Positions 11,682 to 21,501 of a stretch of DNA of 64,000 bases are shown piece after piece. The translations under genes were made by a program, and so were the position numbers. Origin of the DNA: Aphidius gifuensis (Eukaryota; Arthropoda; Insecta; Hymenoptera; Braconidae); NCBI RefSeq assembly GCF_014905175.1, contig NC_057793.1:9734001-9798000 (forward strand), written 5' to 3'. Numbering within the stretch: position 1 is the stretch's first letter; each line of letters begins with the position of its first letter. The notes below the pieces were generated by a model. It searched no databases. It saw nothing but the letters and a program-made list of their open reading frames with translations, and was not told the origin of the DNA.

Positions 11682-11972
11682 TTAAATGAAAAAACATCTA
11701 CCTGCACATTTCCAACATTCACCACATTGAAAATCGGATGTACATTCAGTTGCCGTTGAGGTATTGGCCTCACTGGTCCAACACCAAAAGCGGAATTCAC
11801 CTGCACATGATGACCAACATTTGCCGGCTTGACATCCATAATTATTGGTACAAGGTACGTATAATTCATCCTTGATCTGTCGCCATATAGTACGAGTATA
11901 ATCTCGCTGATAAGAGTTTACACAAAACAGTGTACTCAACCCAAAAACTATCAATATTAATATGTTCTTCAT
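11682..11972 (-). CDS. cysteine-rich secreted protein, intact copy
   Basis: A 96-residue protein with an N-terminal hydrophobic signal peptide (LILIVFGLSTLFCVNS) and a mature part of roughly 75 residues rich in Cys and Trp. Ten cysteines follow the signal, with the motif YGCQAGKCW, a central FWCW and a closing CGECWKCAGRC. The spacing implies a disulphide-bonded extracellular peptide. I do not recognise the family; a venom, salivary or immune role is only a guess. The coding exon begins right after a TTTTAG acceptor. A non-coding first exon lies at about 12.12-12.19 kb, with the conserved promoter block at 12191-12228. It is the only one of four copies in the window with ATG, signal and cysteine domain in one frame. 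Confidence 0.7.
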   Translation of the reverse strand: MKNILILIVFGLSTLFCVNSYQRDYTRTIWRQIKDELYVPCTNNYGCQAGKCWSSCAGEFRFWCWTSEANTSTATECTSDFQCGECWKCAGRCFFI

Positions 11973-12190
11973 CTAAAATTAATTATTTAATAAAAATTAG
12001 GAGTATAATAAAATGATTAAATACCTCAAAAAAAAGTAAAATATATTATATTATTTTATTATTTCAAATTTCAATATTATATTTCATTTTATAAATCGAT
12101 TATATACTTACTTGGATATTTTTTATATTTTCCACAAGTTGATTCTGAAAATTATTTATATTGCAGCAAGCGGGAATTTTTCAGTTATAC

Positions 12191-12228
12191 ATATATACTC
12201 GAAGAACATTAGCGATTATGAATAATTA
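12191..12228 (-). promoter_or_regulatory. conserved promoter block, copy 1
   Basis: Reads on the minus strand ATTATTCATAATCGCTAATG, then TTCTTCGAGTATAT, a TATA-like end. Nearly the same block precedes the other family members at 13811-13847, 36093-36130 and 17931-17969, always about 220-250 bp before the coding exon, just ahead of a non-coding exon that ends in a GTAAGTATAT donor. Confidence 0.7.
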
Positions 12229-12310
12229 AATTTTAAAAATTACGAATAAAAATTAAGTGCATTTTAATTATGATAAAGAAAAATAATGAAAATAATTGTA
12301 AATTTTTAAA

Positions 12311-12360
12311 ATTTAATTATTCATTATCGTTAATGTTCTTTGATGAGTATATGTATAATG
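12311..12360 (+). promoter_or_regulatory. inverted extra copy of promoter block
   Basis: Plus-strand ATTATTCATTATCGTTAATG, then TTCTTTGATGAGTATATG and ATAATGACTTGAAAAATT, matches the family promoter but points away from copy 1, forming a head-to-head pair with it. No cysteine-rich exon is found downstream before 13 kb, so it is an orphan promoter. Confidence 0.5.
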
Positions 12361-13680
12361 ACTTGAAAAATTATTGATAAAACTAAATGTTTCAAATAAG
12401 CTGATGATATTTTTTAATTGAATCGACACAAATAAAATGAGACATATTTTTTTGTAGAAATTTAACTAATAAGAAAAATGAGCTGTAATTATATTGCGTG
12501 TAAAATCATTTGGGTTGCTCGAATTATAATTATCAATTGTTGTCAATATTTTTTAACAGATAAGAGATTGATTAATATTTTTTTATAACTATGAGCTGAT
12601 TAAAATGATTAAAAAGTTAAATTCATTTCTTACATATATTTAACTTTTTTTTTTCTGATTTGTTTTAATAAATAGCAACTGTATTTTTTTTATTTGAAAA
12701 ATTACCTTTTTTTTTTGTTTATTCCAGTATAGTTATACTAAAATAAAAAAACAATGCCAAAATAGGAATAAAAAAACATATATATATATATTTTATCAAT
12801 AAGTATTCCATTTAATTTTTTATCACAAGTAATAAATGCATAATATCCATTTAATACACAGACAGGTATAAAATAATAATTTAAAATAAAATAGAATATT
12901 ATGATATTAATTAATATTAATATATTATACATATTAATTTTTTTTTTTTTTTATATTTATAAATTAAAAATTTGAGGTAAAGTATTTTTTTTTTTTTTTT
13001 GTATTTTTTGTTGAAATACAAATTTGGCTTTTACCATGATAGCTACCATGTACAAATTATCTCACTCATATTTATTTTCAAGAATATAAAAAAAGGTATT
13101 CAAAAATATTTATTTCTCACACAATCGTGCCTTTTGATCAATAATGAATAAGCCTTGAACTCAACACAGGTCACTCGGTTTTAATAATCTAACAAAACCA
13201 TCATAAAATTATAAAATTTCATTGCCAAGCCAATTTTTTTTTTATTGACTCTGTCAATTAGTCCTTTAATAAGTTCATTGGATTGAAAGTAAAACAATCA
13301 TGATTACGTCATGTGCACATTACTGTTATACGATGTTTGATAACAATTTTACTCCCACATCGATAAAGCTACAGTTCAAATAGAAAATACTAGATAATAT
13401 TTATACAAATGTATAAATTACCCGCTTGTTTATCACCATTAAATCTTTTTTTTTTTTTATCCCATTGTTTTTATTAACATAATTCTACTGTTTGTAATCA
13501 CGCATCATCAACAAAGCAAGTATATATGCTATTGACAATAGGTGAAGGTCTATTTATCATCATTATCCTTTAAATTTTATATATTATATTTTAATGTTAT
13601 ATCCATTAAAATAAATGTATATTATGAATATTAATAATAAAAATAAAAAACAGATATAAAAATTTCTACGAAAAAATATG
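12361..13680. other. intergenic
   Basis: AT-rich with several homopolymer tracts. No coding or RNA gene recognised. The last part (from about 13.65 kb) begins the conserved upstream flank of the cysteine-rich pseudogene at 14.06 kb. Confidence 0.4.
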
Positions 13681-13810
13681 TCTCATTCAATTTGTGTCGA
13701 TGCGCAGTAGAAAAATTTAACCAGCTTATTTACAAACCTTATTTTCATTATTTTTTTTTTATCATAATTACAATGCCTTTTATTCTTATTCGTATAATTT
13801 TCTAAAATTA

Positions 13811-13847
13811 AATTATTCATAATCGCTAATGTTCTTTGAGTATATAA
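13811..13847 (+). promoter_or_regulatory. conserved promoter block, copy 4
   Basis: Plus-strand copy of the family promoter block, ending in a TTTGAGTATATAATGACTTGG TATA-like segment. A non-coding exon and a GTAAGTATAT donor follow near 13.94 kb, as in the other copies. Confidence 0.65.
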
Positions 13848-14061
13848 TGACTTGGAAAATTCTATTTTCACTACATATAATAAATTTTCAGAGCGGACTT
13901 GTAAAAAATAAATAAAAAAATGACCAACTTAAATAAAGTAAGTATATAATCTATGTATAAAATTAAATAATATATTAAAATACTTTTTAATTTTTTCATT
14001 TGAAAGTATTACTTATATCATTTTATTATACTTAAAGTTTTTTTAAAATAATTAATTTCAG

Positions 14062-14133
14062 ATGAAGAACATATTAATCATATAATGATAACTTTTGGTT
14101 TGAGTACACTTTTTTGTGTACTTTCATCACCCT
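14062..14133 (+). pseudogene. cysteine-rich family, broken copy 4
   Basis: After a TTTCAG acceptor the family start ATGAAGAACATATTAATC is present, but a TAA stop follows after seven codons. In a shifted frame the rest of the signal peptide (FGLSTLFCV) is still readable. The cysteine domain is absent; the sequence runs into the last exon of the gene on the opposite strand. A truncated, frameshifted copy. Confidence 0.75.
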
Positions 14134-14160
14134 TACGTAACGATGTAAATTTTATTACGA

Positions 14161-15156
14161 TTAATTTGTTGGTGTGTCATCCTTGTGAGTGGATTGATCG
14201 TCATAAATTCTCAATTGGTAATTATACCGTGGTGTTTGCCAATCAAATTGCACTGCGTCTTCAGAAATTGTAGTATTAAATTTGAATTGCGAAAGCCAAC
14301 TGTAAAAAATAAAAACAAATTAAATTTATAAAAAATTTATAGAAATAAAAATTATAATTGCCTAATATTAAACTTACGCTTTAATATCTATATTATCGTT
14401 TGAATTTATAATGTCTGGATGTATCGGTATGCCATCCTTGTAAGTGGGTTGACCATCAATTGTTTGAGTTGCCAATTGTAAATTACACCATCCTTTAAAA
14501 AATGGGATATCACAATCAACTCGCACACCGAATTTATAAAATCTAGTGCTGAATTTATAATTCGAAAACCAACTGTAAAAAATAAAAATAATAATGTACG
14601 TTAAATTTTTTTAATTTGATAAAATATTTTTTTTAAAATAAACATTAATTTACGATTTATCTTTTGGTGAATTTTCTGCTTCATCAGATTTTTTTGATGA
14701 TGTTTGTTTCACAGGATTACTTATGATTTTTTTAGCCAATTCTTCTCCAGCTTTAAAAAAATAATAAATAATAACAAAATTAAAAAATAAATTTAATTAA
14801 TATTTTTAAATAAATAGTAAAATAATACTGGATAATTGATACTCATGAATAAAATATAAAAAAAGAAGAGAATTTAAAAAAATAATGAGGTTATATGTTA
14901 AAAAAAAAATAAAAAAATAATTTAAAAAATAATATTATTCATTACCTTGAGTATGTTGAAATTTTTCACATCCACAACTACAAAGATTATATGATTGAAC
15001 TAATGCAATTGAATTTTTATTATTCAATTGATTAGATATGTGCGAGATGGATCGTGAGTATTGAGAATTAAATATTGCTGTATTATTTGTAACATATTTT
15101 GCTGTACCAGCAAGACGTAATCCATTTTTTACAATTCCACTCATTGTTTTATACAA
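14161..15156 (-). CDS. unrecognised protein, mitochondrial-type N-terminus
   Basis: Four exons on the minus strand, 14946-15156, 14654-14750, 14378-14572 and 14161-14299, giving 213 residues. I do not recognise the whole protein. The first 45 residues are basic and hydroxylated without acids (KNGLRLAGTAKYV, YSRSISHIS), like a mitochondrial presequence. Next comes CSCGCEKFQHTQ and AGEELAKKI. This resembles the CxCGC...HT...GDxxL junction of C1QBP/p32 proteins, but the p32 fold itself is not apparent, so the link is weak. Exons 3 and 4 resemble each other: W(F/L)SxxKFxT, then VxxDxxxP, then DxQxTxKDxxP. They probably arose by exon duplication. Its 3' end abuts the broken cysteine-rich copy at 14.06 kb. 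Confidence 0.6.
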
Positions 15157-17525
15157 TGTGTTTTATTTACTTTTATTTTTTAAATAATAAAAAGAGGCTT
15201 GATACACATACAATCGTGCTGCAATCATGCAATCTGATGAAATCTACGAAATCTACGGTGTTTACCATGAGGTGAGAGGTGAGGTGAGGCATGAACTATG
15301 AACTAGAGAGTAGAGACTAGGTCTTCAATCTTCATGATTAGATAAGCTTTCTTCTTCATGCATGGCTATATAGGTATCTATTCTTCATGCTGTTTACGAT
15401 ACAAGCCTTAGATGCAAAATTGCTGAATCATTTATTACTAGAAACTACTTAATTTTTCCAGGCATTATTAAAAATAATTTTATTTTTCTTAGTCTTTTTT
15501 TACGTCCTGGATATTAATAAACAAAGTTGTCACTAGAAAATATCACAATTATAAAATTGACAATTTATTTTTTTTGTTATTTCATTGAATTATTATATAA
15601 TTTATCAGTATAAGGCTTTGAACAATGATCCCGACGAATAGACAACCAAATATTCATCCAGGCTCAATATCAAGTGATATTTTTCATTGCCACAAGGACA
15701 TCCCGCCAACTGAGCATCTCAAAAACTAAAAAAAATAGTTAAAAAAAAAAAAAAAAACAATACTTTAGATGATAATTAATTGCGATATTGCAATGCAAAT
15801 AAAACAATGATTGGCCGAGTGAATCAAGATGACTATCATCATCATTTGATAATTTATTTGACTTATTATTTTTATCAAATTCTTAATCGATTGTCAACAC
15901 TCAATTTGGAAAACTTTCGTGATATATAATTTTCACAATATTGAACATTTGAAAAATCTCTGAAAATATTGCTGTTGAAAATGTTGAAAAATTTGTTGAT
16001 AATTTCAAAAATGATAAATATAATAGCGCAAAAATAGAATCATTATTTGATTTCATATAATCAGCGGTATGGAATTTTTTTTTTTTCTCATATTAAGTTT
16101 GATAAAAAAATTATACACGTCAATTTTTTTGGTAATTCAGAAAAAGAAAATTATAGTGATACTGAAAATTTTCAACAGTCTTGTTGTTTCCAAAATAATC
16201 TTGTTGTTTTTGAAAAATAGAAAAATATCCAACGTAAAGAAAGTGTATAAATGTCTTTTTTGTCTAAATTCATTACCACAAAATTATAATGAAACTTCAA
16301 ATGAATGTGTCAAAAGAGGGGTGTAATAATATAGATACGCCACGTTACCAACGTAAGAATCCATGTTTCGATAAATATGGATGGGACTACAAAACAATAA
16401 TAATTGGAAAATAATATTACGTCGTTCAGCTCAATTAAAATTCAAAAGCTTAGCAAATAAATACCTTCCCAACTAGTTTTATCTATTTTTTTTTATTTAT
16501 ATTTTTTTTATCAATAATTATTCCATTTAATTATTTATCACAATCAATAATCGTGAATGTATAATGGACATTTAATACACTGAATACACAAACAAATGTT
16601 TTTTTTTTTTTTTTTTTTTATATATATATATCAAGGTTAAAAATATATTATTTGGAAGCGAAAGTCACGACTGACAAGGTTGATACAAAAACAGCCACCA
16701 GCTCTTTCTCATCTGAGTTTATGCCAAATTTTCCATGTGGTTTTTCATATATTTTTTTGATGAAATTACTATAATTAATTTTGACTAATAATTGATTTTT
16801 TTTTCTTGTATATACTTATTCGTTAATTTGTATTTTATTTTTTTTCGATTAAAAAAAAAAATATTTATTTTATAATATTACAATTTTTATTGCCAAAAAA
16901 AGTTCAGTGATTTTTTATTTATGTTCAAAATTAACAATATTTGATATTTCAAAGGAAATTACAGTAGTTGCAACAACATGTTTATTTCAAACAAATCAAA
17001 AAATAAGATAAATACAAGAAATAAATTTAATTTTTTAATCAGCTTATAATAGTTATACCCACATCGTATAAAACTATAACAGACATACAAGTACAATTAA
17101 TGAAATATACATTCAACAACAATTATGTTTGAATAATAAATTTATTATTTATTTTTACATTTTACAATATTTGTTTAAATTTTAATATAACATTTTTGGA
17201 AGATTACGTGCGTCAATTGAAACATCATTAATAAACAATCAACATATTAATTAACCAATATATTTTACAAGTATCATGATAATAAAATTGTCATTTTATC
17301 TGATGGTATTATTTGAATATTTATAAGTTATTAGTAATAATAACTTATTACATTAAAAGTATAGTTGCTCATGACCACTGTAGTTATAATGCAAAATAAA
17401 AAAAAAAAGTATAATAATAATAACAAAGAGACCTTTGCTTTTTACAATTTCATATTATGAATCTATATAATATAAACTTTTTACTTATTACCATTGATAT
17501 TTATTTGAACAGTGATAATTAATTA
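15157..17525. other. long intergenic region
   Basis: The first 200 bp should hold the promoter of the 14.2-15.2 kb gene. Around 15.95-16.33 kb there are short coding-like frames (for example ENIAVENVEKFVDNFKNDKY near 15.97 kb) but with no ATG, clear splice sites or recognisable domain. From 17.0 kb the sequence is 3' flank related to that of the cysteine-rich gene at 11.3-11.7 kb. Confidence 0.4.
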
Positions 17526-17763
17526 TTAAAACCAAAAACATATACCTGCACATTTCCAACATGGATTGCAATCTGAATCGGTGTGACATGTAGTAGCGTT
17601 TGGGCCATCGTCTTTTTTAGAATAGCACCACATTTTTAAAAGAGTTGAACATCCTGTCCAGCATTTATTTTTTTCACATCCATACTTTCCAGAACATCTC
17701 CTACTATACAACTTGAAGCTCCCGCTACTCCACCCCTCAACCGAGCCATCATCGGTTTTTCAT
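17526..17763 (-). pseudogene. cysteine-rich family copy 2, signal lost
   Basis: The mature cysteine domain is fully open (CSGKYGCEKNKCW, MWCYSKK, CNPCWKCAGICFWF) and keeps the family spacing. The expected ATG after the TTTCAG acceptor (17763) opens a different frame that stops after four codons. The cysteine frame has a TGA over that ATG and no other in-frame ATG. The signal-peptide segment has been replaced by unrelated sequence. Either a pseudogene or a domain served by an unseen upstream exon. The promoter block at 17931-17969 is intact. Confidence 0.6.
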
Positions 17764-17930
17764 CTGAAATTAATTATTTAAAAAAAATTCAAAATATAAT
17801 AAAATGATTGAATACTTATAATATAGATTATATTATTAAACTTACTTTATTCAAGTTGGATATTGTTTATTTTTCACAAGTTGATTCTGAAAATTGATTA
17901 TATTTAGTGAAAATGAAAATTTTTCAATTC

Positions 17931-17969
17931 TTTATATACTCGAGGAACATTAGCGGTTATGAATAATTA
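17931..17969 (-). promoter_or_regulatory. conserved promoter block, copy 2
   Basis: Minus-strand copy of the family promoter: AATTATTCATAACCGCTAAT, then GTTCCTCGAGTATATAAAG. The upstream flank to about 18.08 kb is also conserved with the other copies. Confidence 0.65.
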
Positions 17970-18079
17970 AATTTTTCAAATTACGAACGAAAATAGAGTG
18001 CTTTGTAATTATGATAAAAAAAATAATGAAAATAATTATTGTTAATTAGCTGATAAAATTTTTCTATTGCGCATCGAAA

Positions 18080-19116
18080 CAAATAAAATGAGGCTAATAA
18101 TATATCATTGAAAAAGATAAATGTCTCTTTAATATTAATATACTTTTAATGTTATATACTTATATATTATAAATATTCTATTGACTAATGGTAGTAAATA
18201 AAAATAATACCATCAGATAAAATTACAAATCACAATTCAATTATCGGTATATCCATAAATTCTTAAATTGTTTTTTTTAAATATTATAACAGGTTATAGA
18301 CTCAATTGTTATTAGTTGTAGTGAATTGTAGGCATTACCAATAATTTACTATAATTATTTGAGTTGAAAACCACGAATAATTTTTTATGTATAATTAATA
18401 ATAATAATCGTTTTTGTTTAACAGACAACTAACGAATAGCAGGCTGTTAAAAAATATATATTTCTTTTTTCTCCAATCAATGTAAGTTTAATAAATTTAG
18501 TTCAATGAAATGAATTAAATTGTATGCAATAAATAATGTCAACTGTTTCATGTAGCTATGACACATAATCAATTTTCAATATTTCTATTTTACATTCAAA
18601 CAAATACTATTTAGCAAATATATAAAATTAAATATTTTCTAGAAAATGAAAAAAAATGAAAAAAATTAAATTATTATTTTAGTAATAATAATAATAAAAT
18701 ATCGTTGACCAGAGAATTATTATCTATAAGATAAGAAAATAATATGAAATTTTTTAATTATTATAATTTAGTTTATTAAGTTTATTATTTTTAAAATTTA
18801 TACAATTGTTACGTAATAAAAATAAATTCACGTAAATATTAATCAATACAACTAAGTAATTTTTTTAAAGATGAGTTGATTTACTGCGTTTAAATTTGAA
18901 AAAAAATTTCCTCCTTTTTTTAAGGCTATTTTCATGACACGCGATTAGTGTTGCACAGTGTAAAACTACTTTTATTCAAAAATAATAATAACATTTTTAT
19001 GTTGATCGAACATACACACAGAAAAAGAGAGTAACAGAGTAAGAGACTGCCCAGTGACTTTGTGCATAATGATCTCTTGTTGTTTATTAAATTGAATAAA
19101 CAAAAATATATAAAAA
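18080..19116. other. intergenic before TAF7
   Basis: AT-rich; no gene seen. The last 150 bp, with slightly higher GC near 19.0 kb, are the likely promoter and 5' UTR of TAF7. Confidence 0.4.
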
Positions 19117-20605
19117 ATGAGTAATAATAAATCAAATCGTCATTCAAATGCAGATAGTAGTAGACGTGGTGAACCACCCGTTGATTTGGAGTACCAATTT
19201 ATCATGAGATTTCCACCGGTAAATAATTTGACAAATGTCATTGAACCAAAAATAGGTTATTTACTAATTAATTAATGAAATTTAATGTCTTATAAATTAT
19301 TATATTTTTAATGTATATTAGGAACCAGCAAAAATGCTTCGAGAACTTTTACAATCTGGTGCACCTTTAAAAGACAGATTATCAATAAAACTTGATAATA
19401 ATCCTAATGATAATGATATACGTTATGGTGAAGTTAGATTTGATCATTGGTTTTTTCATAGTAAACTCGTTGATTTACCAACAATTGTTGAATCATTAAA
19501 AACAATTGATAATAAAAGTTTTTACAAAACAGCTGATATATGTCAAATGTTACTTTGTCGTGAAGAAGAAGATTTAAGTAAAGATGAAGATGATACAACA
19601 GTACAAAAAAAAAAAAAAGATCCAAATAAAGTTGATAAAAAATTTTTATGGCCACATGGTATAACACCACCAGTTAAAAATGTACGTAAAAAACGTTTTC
19701 GTAAAACATTAAAAAAAAAATATGTTGAAGCACCTGAAATTGAAAAAGAAGTTAAACGTTTATTACGTGTTGATAATGATGCAATTAAAGTTAAATGGGA
19801 AGTAATATGTGATGATGAAGATACAACAAAAACAAATAAAGTTATAACAAATTCTGGTACAGTTAAAGGACATGATGGTAATAATGGTAATTCAATGGAA
19901 AATATAGAAAATATGGAGCAAGACATATTTGGTGGAGCTGTTAGTGATAGTGAAGATGATGATGATGAACAAAGAATAAATGTTGAAATTGATGAAACAA
20001 GTAGATTATCAGCTGATAGTCGTATATCTGATTCAAATTCAATGCAAGTTGGTTATTCTGAACGTTCAAGACCAGATTCAAATGCAAATAATTGTAATGA
20101 ACTTGTTACTGAATTTAGTCGTGATATGTTTCAATCACGTAGTAATGATGATAATACAGAACAAAAAATACCTAAAGTTGAAAATCCATTTCACTCAGAG
20201 TATATTATTCCTGATAATTATTGTGATGTTCCAGTATCTGCTGAAAAAGGTACTTTATTATTGGCATAATCATTGTTGCTGTAAATTAATTCAACATCTG
20301 ATTTATTTTTTATAGATTCAATACAAATGAGACTTGATGCTCTTCGTGCTGAACTAGCTAGTATACGTGATCAAAAACAACAACAAGAAATATCAATTGA
20401 AAACGTTGAAAATACAACATTACGTGAAAGAATTCAAAGTAATTTAAATCATCTAGCAACACTTGAAGCTCAAAAAATGCAAGAGGTAATTAAAATTAAT
20501 AATATTAATAAATAAATTTAAAATTATTTATAATTTTTTATATTTTAATTGTGCTTATAACACATTTATTTATCATTTCAGATCCAAAATTTAGAAAATG
20601 TGTAA
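19117..20605 (+). CDS. TAF7: TFIID subunit 7 (TAF7)
   Basis: Component of general transcription factor TFIID in the nucleus; in other animals it binds and restrains TAF1 acetyltransferase activity. Four exons, 19117-19218, 19322-20249, 20316-20485 and 20582-20605, total 407 residues, all phases consistent. The N-terminal TAFII55 domain spans roughly residues 22-190: LEYQFIMRFPP, LKDRLSIKL, KLVDLPTIVESLKTID, FYKTADICQML, then a WPHGITPP segment. A long acidic, Ser/Asp/Asn-rich middle follows, then a C-terminal coiled coil (residues about 345-400: LDALRAELASIRDQKQQQE). The ATG at 19117 is the only one giving the conserved N-terminus. An A13 tract inside codons near 19610 is a likely sequencing weak point. 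Convergent with EVI5. Confidence 0.95.
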
Positions 20606-21501
20606 GTACGTCAAACAATAATTAAAAATTATGATAATATTTGTGCATTAAAATAATTTATAATAATAAACTTAAAAGAAATAATTACTAAATCTATTAC
20701 AATTTAATTTTTTAAAACATACAAATCACAAATTTAAAATGTTATTACAATTTTTTTTCATTTTTTCTCATCTACAATGTAATATTTTATACATATATTA
20801 TTCGAATTAAATAAACTACAATAGTTTTAAATGATTTCTATAAATTTTTTTTCTTATTTAATCATATTTTTTTTGTTAATAAATAAAATGACATGCGTTT
20901 GGTATTAAAAATTTAGCTTACGTTTTTTTTTTTTTTTTTTATATTTATTCTTAACAAATATTGCGAGCGTTAAAATAAAACAAAAAAAAAAAAAAATATT
21001 ATCTTTAATAATGATAAAATATTTTTTGTTATAAAATAAAAAATAATAATAATATTTAAAAATAAAAACAAATATTGATTTTAAAATTGGCCCCTTAAAA
21101 AAGGATTAGTCGATATTGGAAAATTTAAAAAATTTAAAACAATAATAAATACTTTGTTAATTAAAAAAGAAAAAAAAAACTGATCAACAGTGGACCGATA
21201 AATAATTGATTGTTAAAAAGAAAAAAAAAACAATTTAAACAGAGTTAAAATTTTAAAAAGATAATTATTCTTTTTTTTTTCTTAGTCAAGTTATTCGGAG
21301 CAAAGTGTCTAAAAATGATTTTTAGATAATTATTATCTAAATTACTAAATGCGAATAATAATTCAATACTTTGTATTGCCATACATATACGTTAAAATAT
21401 ATATGTCTATAATGTTTTTGTTTTTTTAAACTGTATATTGGATCGACATGGTGATGTGTATGTAAATTATCATTTAACACAAAAATGATAAAATAATTAT
21501 G
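20606..21501. other. intergenic between TAF7 and EVI5
   Basis: Shared 3' flank of two convergent genes. Rich in A and T tracts, no coding or RNA gene recognised. AATAAA-like signals occur for TAF7 near 20.8 kb and on the minus strand for EVI5. Confidence 0.4.

Noticed and set aside
16069..16326. 85-codon plus-strand frame
   Set aside because: Mostly Phe/Ile/Lys from AT tracts; the end looks slightly coding-like, but there are no splice signals or homology to support a gene.
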